Assembly: GCA_023145315.1 (NCBI GenBank) | Contig: JAGLEA010000047.1 | Coordinates: 1 to 5,163, forward strand | DNA: 5,163 nt | Reading direction: 5' to 3' | From: Psychrilyobacter sp. | GTDB taxonomy: Bacteria > Fusobacteriota > Fusobacteriia > Fusobacteriales > Fusobacteriaceae | In this document: positions 1 to 5,163 of the stretch, piece by piece | Position numbering within the stretch: the first letter of the stretch is position 1 | Layout of the letters: each line of letters begins with the position of its first letter | The notes under the pieces: generated by a model | Databases searched by the model: none | Told to the model about the DNA's origin: nothing | Seen by the model: only the letters and a program-made list of their open reading frames with translations | Made by a program: the position numbers and the translations under genes

Positions 1-1342
1 CTATTGATACTTGATCCTCTAAAAATTCTTCTTTACTCTTAATATCTTTTTCTACTTTTTCTTTTTCGCTATATTCACTCTGTACTTCCTCTATCTGCTC
101 TGTATCAGGTGTGCTCAAATCAAAACTTGGTATGATTGGTACTGAGTATTCCTTTTCATCATAACTATTCTGACTTGCTTTAGCGATTCTCTCTAAAACT
201 TTATTTTTTAAAGTCTCAGGATTTTCAATATGCTCCTCTGGTGTTATAGTTCGATTTTCATTATTAGAAGCTTTATTAGTATCTATAAGCTCAAAAGTTC
301 CTTGATTAGTTTTAATAACATCGTTTTTTACTATTATATTATTAGATATCTCTTCAACTGTCAAGGTTTTTGAACTATCTCTATCATTGCTATAAATTGC
401 CTCTGATATTTGAGATAACACCTCTTTATAAACACCTTCTTCATCTACAAATTTAACGATTTTTTTAGAAGGGTGTACATTAACATCGACTTTTTCTGGT
501 GAAATATCAAAGAATATTATTGCAAAAGGATATTTTCCCTTAGTTAATTTTGTATAATATCCGTCTAAAATAGCTTTTTCTATAGTTTTAGATTTAACAT
601 ATCGACCATTTACAAAGGTATAGATAGACTCTTTATTTGATTTTAGAAGTTCCATATTTCCCCAATAACCTAAAGAAAATTTGTTTGAGTTCTTTAGTGT
701 TAATCTACCAAAGAGTTCTAAAATCACATTTTCCATCCCACGACCACTAGTTTTTACAACTTCCCTACCATCTAAAACAAGTATGAATGAAACATCGCAA
801 TTGTATAGTGCTTCTTTTAATACAATCTCCCTTATCCGTGCATATTCGGTAGATTTTTTACGTAAAAATTTTAATCGTGCTGGTGTATTAAAAAATAAGT
901 CTTTTATAGATATTTCTGTTCCGACTACTTTGGATATTTCCTCATATTTAGTAACTCTACCTGCATTCAAATTTATTTTATGGCCTATTTTAGAAGTTTC
1001 AGTTTTTGTAGATATTATCATCTTAGAAATAGATCCGATAGATGCTAAGGCTTCACCTCTAAATCCATAGCTAATTAAATTAAATAGGTCCTCTTTCTCC
1101 TTTATTTTACTAGTAGCGTGTCTCTCTACACATAGAAATAAATCTTCTTTTTCCATTCCTATTCCTGTATCTACTAATCTAACATCCCGACCACTATTTT
1201 TTACTTCTACTCTTATAGTTTTTGCTTTAGCATCCAAGGAATTTTCTATTAATTCCTTTATCATACTAGCAGGATTCTCAACGACTTCTCCCGCTGCGAT
1301 GATATTAGATACGCTTTCATCTAAAATCTTTATTTTATTCAT
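1..1342 (-). CDS. mutL: DNA mismatch repair protein MutL (5' part; C-terminus outside window)
   Basis: MutL is the GHKL-family ATPase that couples MutS mismatch recognition to downstream strand incision or excision in the cytoplasm. The window holds 447 codons from the start. The ATPase domain is clear: the general-base Glu and metal-binding Asn lie in KELIENSLDA (residues 29-38), followed by VDTGIGM (57-63), RHATSKI (74-80) and GFRGEALASI (93-102). The second, ribosomal-S5-like half shows NTPARLKFL (152-160), VNGRYV (244-249) and VDVNVHPSK (285-293). From about residue 330 the sequence becomes a charged, Glu/Lys/Ser-rich linker that continues to the window edge. The C-terminal dimerisation domain, and any endonuclease motif, are not visible. 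The start at 1342 is supported by an AGGGG seven bases upstream and by the conserved N-terminus (KILDESVSNIIAAGEVVENP). The gene is divergent from the envelope operon. All motifs look functional. Confidence 0.97.
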   Translation of the reverse strand, partial: MNKIKILDESVSNIIAAGEVVENPASMIKELIENSLDAKAKTIRVEVKNSGRDVRLVDTGIGMEKEDLFLCVERHATSKIKEKEDLFNLISYGFRGEALASIGSISKMIISTKTETSKIGHKINLNAGRVTKYEEISKVVGTEISIKDLFFNTPARLKFLRKKSTEYARIREIVLKEALYNCDVSFILVLDGREVVKTSGRGMENVILELFGRLTLKNSNKFSLGYWGNMELLKSNKESIYTFVNGRYVKSKTIEKAILDGYYTKLTKGKYPFAIIFFDISPEKVDVNVHPSKKIVKFVDEEGVYKEVLSQISEAIYSNDRDSSKTLTVEEISNNIIVKNDVIKTNQGTFELIDTNKASNNENRTITPEEHIENPETLKNKVLERIAKASQNSYDEKEYSVPIIPSFDLSTPDTEQIEEVQSEYSEKEKVEKDIKSKEEFLEDQVSI

Positions 1343-1349
1343 GATTTGA

Positions 1350-1354
1350 CCCCT
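1350..1354 (-). promoter_or_regulatory. mutL ribosome-binding site
   Basis: AGGGG on the minus strand lies seven bases before the mutL ATG at 1342 and fixes that start. Confidence 0.7.
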
Positions 1355-1422
1355 TTTATTAATAGCTTATATAAATTCTTTTTCTCTAAATTTCTATTTT
1401 TATATTTTCATTTTAAACGTGA

Positions 1423-1436
1423 AAGATAGTTATCTT
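1423..1436. repeat. 14-base inverted repeat at predicted mutL transcription start
   Basis: AAGATA-GT-TATCTT is a perfect 6-base inverted repeat with a 2-base centre. It sits just downstream of the candidate mutL -10 and overlaps its predicted start point, a typical place for a small operator. It is too short and has too small a loop for a stable RNA hairpin, and no U tract makes it a terminator. A role is not shown by the sequence. Confidence 0.35.
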
Positions 1437-1440
1437 AGTA

Positions 1441-1469
1441 ATTATACCTTATTTTAAATTCAATTAAAA
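1441..1469 (-). promoter_or_regulatory. candidate mutL promoter
   Basis: On the minus strand a perfect TATAAT (-10, bases 1446-1441) is preceded at 17-base spacing by TTTTAA (1469-1464), a weak -35 matching TTGACA at three of six positions. Transcription would start near 1434, giving a leader of about 90 bases. In DNA this AT-rich, -10-like words arise by chance, so the call rests on the perfect hexamer, the spacing and the position in the only gap upstream of mutL. Confidence 0.4.
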
Positions 1470-1494
1470 CTGGTATTTTAAATGTTTAATTTTA

Positions 1495-1503
1495 TGGTAT
1501 ACT
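1495..1503 (+). promoter_or_regulatory. candidate extended -10 promoter of the envelope operon
   Basis: TGG followed by TATACT (hexamer at 1498-1503) forms an extended -10 element (TGn-TATACT). No good -35 is seen at 16-18 bases, which is common when the extended -10 is present. The start point would be near 1510, about 53 bases before the first ATG of the operon. The 220-base gap to mutL contains nothing else gene-like. Confidence 0.4.
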
Positions 1504-1547
1504 TTATCATAACTTTAAGACAAATATCACAGTTTCTACTAGAAACT

Positions 1548-1554
1548 AAAGGAG
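1548..1554 (+). promoter_or_regulatory. ribosome-binding site deciding the 1563 start
   Basis: AAAGGAG ends eight bases before the ATG at 1563. It favours this start over an in-frame ATG at 1482, which has no Shine-Dalgarno sequence and lies upstream of the candidate promoter. Confidence 0.75.
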
Positions 1555-1562
1555 TATCTATT

Positions 1563-3419
1563 ATGAAAAAAATTATTTTATTATATTTATTTGTATTTTC
1601 TATACTATTTTCATACGAACCTATAGACAACTATAGGGCTTTCATACACGCTAAGAATCTTTATTTAAAAAAGGATTATGAAAATGCAAAAATTGAATTT
1701 GAAAACTATATAAAAACTTATGGTGACTCAAAATTGGCAAAATCAAATTATCCAAATTATTTTATAGGGATGACCTACTATGAATTAGGAGAATTAAGAT
1801 CTTCTCTTAAATTTCTAGATTCTAGTATTTACACTCCAAAATATTTACAATTTACAGGAAGTAAAAAAACTAATTTGTTTGAATTTGAACGAGGTTTTTA
1901 TTTGGGAGAAATTTACTCTAGACTGGGGAAAGTAGAAAGTGCAAACAATCAGTATTCTTCACTTATAAAAGGTTACTATTCACTTACTTCAGATGAGTAT
2001 GAAAAAAAAGCACTAAATATTTTAACATCTACCGATCCATATTATAAGTATATTATGGAGTCTAAATATCAAAGGAATTATACTCATCTAGATAATTTAA
2101 AAGATTCGGATCTCCAAATGGTTGGCCGTTATTTGTACTCTAAAGGTTTATTTATAGAGTTTTATAATGTTTATAAAAATACTATTTTTTCTAAGTTTAA
2201 AAGTAAAACAATAGTTACTGATATACTTAATATTTTGGAAGAGGGAAAAGAATATAATTTAATGATAGAACTTATAAGTAAGCAAGCAGAAAATAATGAT
2301 AGTGATTATTATTTCTATGGAAATGCTCTAAAAAAACTTAATAAACCCATGGAAGCTATTGAAAAGTATAAAAAAGTAGGTGAAGGTCCATATTTATCTG
2401 ATGCAGTTTATTCTATTGGGAGAATTTATTTTATCCTAGAAGATTATGAGAGCTCTATTTTGTGGGCAAAAAAATTATCTACAGATAGTGGACATGAACT
2501 TTTAACAAGATCGTACTTCCAATCAAAACAGATGGACCTATTTAAGAAGTCAGCAATAACTTATATTCAAAAATATCCAAATTCAAATTTAGCTGGGTAC
2601 TACAGAAATTTACTCTATAATGAAAGTAAAAACCCTAATTATCTTAATTGGATTATTAAACATAATTTAAATTCTTATTATTATCAAGTGGCATATAATA
2701 TTACAAAAACAACACGAACTTTAGAAGAATACCCCATAAGCTATAAAAACAGAATTTATAAAGATGAAATAGCGCTTTTAGAAGAATTATCTACACTAGG
2801 AGACCCAGAACTACTTACAATTGAAACTAATTCAATTAGTTTTCCTAATGATAAAATATTTGAGTATTATCTAAAAACAATTTATGCAGAAAAAAATCAA
2901 CTATATACTTTAGCTTTAAAATCAGCTCTTCGAGTAGAAATAGAATTCAGTAGGTATTCAAACTTATATCCTCATTTATACCCAAGGTATTATAATGGTT
3001 TTGTAGCAAAATATAGTACAAAAAACGAGGTTGAAGAGGCTATTATTTATAGTTTGATTAGGGAACAAAGTTTATTTGATTCTGATTTAATATTTAAAAG
3101 TACATACTTTGGTTTGATGCAAATAAGTTTAAAAACGGCTAAACTATATGATGAAAATATAACATATAAAAAACTATTAGATCCAGAAACTAATATTAGG
3201 ATAGGAACTCTTCATCTAAAATATTTACTTAATAAATATAATGGTAATATTACCCTTGCTATGTCTGCTTTTTCTCAAGGAGAGGATGTTATAGCTAATT
3301 GGAGGTTAGATGCTAATGGTGATATTGATGTAGAAAAGATACCATATTTAAACTCGCAATACACTGTAAAAAATGTCATTACAAATTACTATAAATATAA
3401 AAAATTATATTCAAAATAA
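1563..3419 (+). CDS. secreted TPR protein with degenerate Slt70-type lytic transglycosylase domain
   Basis: The protein has 618 residues, close to the size of Slt70-family lytic transglycosylases, which cleave peptidoglycan glycan strands to 1,6-anhydro ends in the periplasm. Residues 1-17 form a signal peptide (KK, then a hydrophobic run, ending ILFS) without a lipobox Cys. Helical TPR-like pairs follow (about 26-55, 66-90, 110-137, 248-305), matching the superhelical U/L region of Slt70. The C-terminal SLT domain spans about 490-618, with GLMQIS at 517-522. Key positions are altered. Aligning on GLMQ, the catalytic Glu is Gln502 (IREQS for the usual IRQES), with Glu501 one position early. 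The usual SPxGAxG is KSTYFG, AYNAG is AFSQG (569-573), and the IPYxETR motif reads IPYLNSQ (593-599). Family membership is firm, but enzymatic activity is doubtful. It is the first gene of the operon, and its stop lies 11 bases before the ABC ATPase start. Confidence 0.85.
   Translation: MKKIILLYLFVFSILFSYEPIDNYRAFIHAKNLYLKKDYENAKIEFENYIKTYGDSKLAKSNYPNYFIGMTYYELGELRSSLKFLDSSIYTPKYLQFTGSKKTNLFEFERGFYLGEIYSRLGKVESANNQYSSLIKGYYSLTSDEYEKKALNILTSTDPYYKYIMESKYQRNYTHLDNLKDSDLQMVGRYLYSKGLFIEFYNVYKNTIFSKFKSKTIVTDILNILEEGKEYNLMIELISKQAENNDSDYYFYGNALKKLNKPMEAIEKYKKVGEGPYLSDAVYSIGRIYFILEDYESSILWAKKLSTDSGHELLTRSYFQSKQMDLFKKSAITYIQKYPNSNLAGYYRNLLYNESKNPNYLNWIIKHNLNSYYYQVAYNITKTTRTLEEYPISYKNRIYKDEIALLEELSTLGDPELLTIETNSISFPNDKIFEYYLKTIYAEKNQLYTLALKSALRVEIEFSRYSNLYPHLYPRYYNGFVAKYSTKNEVEEAIIYSLIREQSLFDSDLIFKSTYFGLMQISLKTAKLYDENITYKKLLDPETNIRIGTLHLKYLLNKYNGNITLAMSAFSQGEDVIANWRLDANGDIDVEKIPYLNSQYTVKNVITNYYKYKKLYSK
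3296..3312 (+). repeat. 17-bp direct repeat, copy 1 (inside the transglycosylase-like gene)
   Basis: TAATTGGAGGTTAGATG, identical to bases 3417-3433. This copy lies in the SLT-domain coding region, where it is read as part of A-NWRLD. It contains GGAGG and an out-of-frame ATG (3310) that opens only a seven-codon frame ending at 3333. Confidence 0.9.
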
Positions 3420-3433
3420 TTGGAGGTTAGATG
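3417..3433 (+). repeat. 17-bp direct repeat, copy 2 (stop / RBS / start junction of the ABC gene)
   Basis: Identical to bases 3296-3312, offset by 121 bases. This copy contains the TAA stop of the upstream gene, the GGAGG Shine-Dalgarno sequence (3422-3426) and the ATG of the ABC ATPase gene (3431). Similarity does not extend beyond the 17 bases on either side. Confidence 0.9.
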
Positions 3434-4045
3434 ATAAAATTAAAAGATGTTAACTTATTTTTAAAAAATAAAAAAATCTTTACTAATCTAAATTTAAACC
3501 TAGAAGAAAATAAAAAAATACTCCTACGAATGCCTTCTGGTGCTGGTAAATCAACACTTTTAAAGGTGATTATGGGATATATTCCTATTGATAGTGGAAG
3601 TATAACTATTGATGGCACTATTTTAAACGCTAAAGAAATCTATAATGTTAGGAGTAATATAGCATATATCAGTCAAAATATAACTTTTAGTGAAAATAGC
3701 GTAGAAGAGTATATAGAATTAATATTTTCGTTTAAAAAAAATAGAAAAATTAACTATTCAAAAAAAAAATTGATAGAGCTTTTAGAAAAGTTACAATTAG
3801 ATGAAAAAATCCTAAAAAAATCACCGAAATCACTTTCTGGAGGAGAAAAACAAAGGATTGCTATTATATTAGTTCTACTTTTAGACAAAAAAATCCTTCT
3901 TTTGGATGAAATAACATCAGGGCTTGATCACGATCTAAAGATTAAAGTAATTGAGGTTATAAAAGGTTTAGAAAAAACTATTATAGTATCTTCTCATGAT
4001 AATCAATGGCTTGACTATGATGAATTTAGAGTAATGGGGTGGTAG
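3431..4045 (+). CDS. fetA: ABC transporter ATP-binding protein, FetA-like
   Basis: This 204-residue cytoplasmic ABC ATPase would power the membrane protein encoded directly downstream. The visible motifs are Walker A MPSGAGKST (34-42), Q-loop Gln82 (YISQN), signature LSGGEKQR (135-142), Walker B KILLLDE (154-160) with catalytic Glu160, D-loop SGLD (163-166) and H-loop His189 (SSHD). The first Gly of Walker A is Met34; all other nucleotide-contacting residues are present. The run LSGGEKQR followed by ILLLDEITSGLD resembles E. coli FetA (YbbL), which is about 225 residues; this one is shorter and stops soon after the H-loop. GGAGG lies four bases before the ATG. A 10-A tract (3760-3769) encodes Lys111-113. 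The FetA assignment rests mainly on the FetB-family partner one base downstream. Substrate is unknown: iron export is the E. coli precedent. Confidence 0.88.
   Translation: MIKLKDVNLFLKNKKIFTNLNLNLEENKKILLRMPSGAGKSTLLKVIMGYIPIDSGSITIDGTILNAKEIYNVRSNIAYISQNITFSENSVEEYIELIFSFKKNRKINYSKKKLIELLEKLQLDEKILKKSPKSLSGGEKQRIAIILVLLLDKKILLLDEITSGLDHDLKIKVIEVIKGLEKTIIVSSHDNQWLDYDEFRVMGW
4036..4042 (+). promoter_or_regulatory. ribosome-binding site of the FetB-like gene, inside the upstream CDS
   Basis: GGGGTGG lies within the last codons of the ABC ATPase gene, four bases before the ATG at 4047. With a one-base intergenic gap, translation of the two subunits is probably coupled. Confidence 0.6.
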
Positions 4046-4046
4046 A

Positions 4047-4829
4047 ATGATTATTTCATTTTGGAGTATATTTCTCCTTCTAATACCTTTATTCATACTT
4101 ATATGGGGATTAAATTTTTTTAGAATAAATATTCTTAAAAAAGTAACTATTTCTGTTGTTCGTATGATTATTCAATTGTTTCTTGTAGGAATATATTTAG
4201 AGTATATATTTAAATACGATAATATTTTAATAAATTTCATATATATATTAGTTATGCTATTTATAGCATCTCTATCGGCGATAGATATGGTGAAATTACA
4301 TTATAAAAAACTGTTACTTCCTATTTTTGGGTCCATGTTTTTTTCCTGGATAATAATATATACTTTATATAATTATATAATCTTACCTCAAACAGGATAC
4401 TTCGAAGCTCGTTATATGATTCCTATTAGTGGGATGCTACTAGGAAATATTTTAAAGGGGCAAATTATTTTATTAAATAATTTCTTTTCAAGACTAAGAG
4501 ATGATGAAGATTCCTATTTTTATCTTCTATCTATGGGAGCAACAAAATTAGAGGCTCTAAAAGGATATTATAAAGTTGCTCTTTTATCCTCTATAAAGCC
4601 TGATTTGGCTAATATGGCAACAATAGGACTAGTGGCACTTCCAGGTATGATGACTGGTCAAATACTGGCAGGTGCGTCGCCGTTTGTTGCCATTAAATAT
4701 CAAATTAGTATTATGATTTCGATATTTTCTATAAGAATTTTATCTATAATTTTCACTATATTTGTAATTAATAGATTTTGTTTTGACGGATATCATAGGT
4801 TACGAAAAGATATATTCAAAAAAAATTAA
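4047..4829 (+). CDS. fetB: UPF0014/FetB-family ABC transporter permease
   Basis: The 260-residue inner-membrane protein matches the usual length of FetB (YbbM, about 259). Hydrophobic segments lie at roughly 3-25, 34-54, 58-80, 88-113, 121-145, 184-210 and 214-242, giving about seven spans. Family hallmarks are SGMLLGN (128-134), a cytoplasmic loop with MGATKLEALK (163-172) that resembles an ATPase-coupling helix, the strongly conserved LPGMMTGQILAGASP (198-212) and KYQI (217-220). In E. coli FetAB exports iron and protects against oxidative stress, and plant relatives (STAR2/ALS3) act in aluminium tolerance. The substrate here cannot be read from the sequence. The start directly follows the ATPase stop, and the stop lies 14 bases before the omptin gene, so the pair forms one transporter within the operon. 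Family call is very secure; iron as substrate is inference. Confidence 0.93.
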   Translation: MIISFWSIFLLLIPLFILIWGLNFFRINILKKVTISVVRMIIQLFLVGIYLEYIFKYDNILINFIYILVMLFIASLSAIDMVKLHYKKLLLPIFGSMFFSWIIIYTLYNYIILPQTGYFEARYMIPISGMLLGNILKGQIILLNNFFSRLRDDEDSYFYLLSMGATKLEALKGYYKVALLSSIKPDLANMATIGLVALPGMMTGQILAGASPFVAIKYQISIMISIFSIRILSIIFTIFVINRFCFDGYHRLRKDIFKKN

Positions 4830-4833
4830 AACT

Positions 4834-4839
4834 GGAGGA
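4834..4839 (+). promoter_or_regulatory. ribosome-binding site of the omptin gene
   Basis: GGAGGA lies four bases before the ATG at 4844, in the 14-base gap after the FetB-like gene. No room for a terminator or separate promoter remains, so the omptin gene is probably cotranscribed with the transporter. Confidence 0.75.
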
Positions 4840-4843
4840 ACAA

Positions 4844-5163
4844 ATGAAACTAAATTTAAAAGTCGTCTTTGGAATCTTGATTTTTTCTACATTATCAATG
4901 GCTGAAAAGGGACAAATCGTAAATGAAAAATATTTTAATATCTCAATAGGAACACAAATAAAAAACATGGATACCCGCGAACTAATTTACAAAGATAAAA
5001 ATAGTGATGATAGACTATCAGAACTAGACTGGAGGATGGATGGTGTAACTATGATAGGAGGAGAAATAGAAATAACTCCTACAAATAGATTTTCTATAAA
5101 ATTGGGAGGATATACAAGTTATGGCGATAACTACTCTACAATGGATGATTATGACTGGTTGAA
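4844..5163 (+). CDS. omptin-family outer-membrane protease (N-terminal part; cut by window end)
   Basis: The first 106 codons are present. Residues 1-20 are a signal peptide (KLNLK, hydrophobic core, cleavage probably after SMA-20). The mature part has alternating beta-strand character and matches the start of OmpT-type barrels: YFNISIGTQI, then LSELDWRMD (58-66; OmpT SQLDWKF), a strand ending ITPTNRFSIKLGGYTS (77-92), and STMDDYDWL (98-106; OmpT NMVDQDWM). Asp102 and Asp104 line up with OmpT catalytic Asp83 and Asp85. The second half of the site, the Asp-His pair (OmpT 210/212), lies beyond the window. Omptins are LPS-dependent surface proteases of about 300 residues that cut between basic residues and degrade antimicrobial peptides and host proteins. 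They are best known from enterobacteria, so this AT-rich host is unusual. The match is from memory of OmpT, over a third of the protein. An omptin-fold barrel without activity remains possible. Confidence 0.82.
   Translation, partial: MKLNLKVVFGILIFSTLSMAEKGQIVNEKYFNISIGTQIKNMDTRELIYKDKNSDDRLSELDWRMDGVTMIGGEIEITPTNRFSIKLGGYTSYGDNYSTMDDYDWL

Noticed and set aside
681..1070. 129-codon plus-strand open frame opposite mutL
   Set aside because: It lies wholly antisense to the well-conserved MutL ATPase domain, has no ribosome-binding site and encodes no recognisable protein.
1462..1473. 12-bp repeat AATTAAAACTGG shared with 4824-4835
   Set aside because: A match of this length and AT content is expected about once by chance in a window this size, and the flanks differ.
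1482..1562. 27-residue N-terminal extension of the transglycosylase-like protein
   Set aside because: The ATG at 1482 has no Shine-Dalgarno sequence and lies upstream of the candidate promoter, and the extension would bury a clear signal peptide that begins at 1563 behind a good AAAGGAG.
3309..3335. Acidic loop DANGDIDVE (residues 583-591) of the SLT domain as an EF-hand or dockerin-like calcium site
   Set aside because: It has only a partial match to the 12-residue loop consensus and no flanking helix pattern, and loops of this kind before the IPY motif are variable in the family.
3420..3430. Possible terminator between the transglycosylase-like gene and the ABC gene
   Set aside because: The gap is only 11 bases and holds just the ribosome-binding site; no hairpin or U tract is present.
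3427..3618. 63-codon minus-strand open frame
   Set aside because: It is antisense to the start of the ABC ATPase gene, including Walker A; a shadow frame.

Overview
The window is a strongly AT-rich piece of bacterial chromosome from a Gram-negative (diderm) organism. Lys, Asn, Ile and Tyr codons dominate, yet the encoded products include a periplasmic murein-hydrolase-like protein and an outer-membrane beta-barrel of the omptin type. AT richness together with an outer membrane best fits Fusobacteriota (Fusobacterium, Cetobacterium, Ilyobacter-like). This placement is inferred from composition and gene content, not from a marker search.

Layout: bases 1-1342 (minus strand) hold the 5' three-quarters or so of mutL, the mismatch-repair ATPase. 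It runs off the left edge inside its interdomain linker. Bases 1343-1562 are a divergent intergenic region with a candidate promoter for each direction and a short inverted repeat at the predicted mutL transcription start. From 1563 to the right edge, four plus-strand genes are packed with gaps of 11, 1 and 14 bases, each with a good Shine-Dalgarno sequence and no terminator between them, so they look like one operon. In order they are: (1) a secreted TPR-rich protein with a C-terminal Slt70-type lytic transglycosylase domain; (2) a 204-residue ABC ATPase like FetA; (3) a 260-residue membrane protein of the UPF0014/FetB family; (4) the first 106 codons of an omptin-family outer-membrane protease, cut by the right edge.

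The operon is the interesting part. All of its products would act in the envelope: periplasm/peptidoglycan, inner-membrane export and outer-membrane proteolysis. The transglycosylase-like protein has lost the residues that normally define catalysis: the catalytic Glu is Gln, AYN is AFS and ETR is NSQ, while GLMQ is kept. It may therefore be a non-catalytic peptidoglycan-binding or scaffold protein. The omptin fragment keeps both Asp residues of the first half of the omptin active site. A combined envelope-defence or metal/peptide-stress role is a hypothesis only. Smaller oddities are an exact 17-bp repeat that duplicates the fetA ribosome-binding site and start codon inside the upstream gene, a Walker A motif whose first Gly is Met, and a 10-A tract in the ATPase gene.
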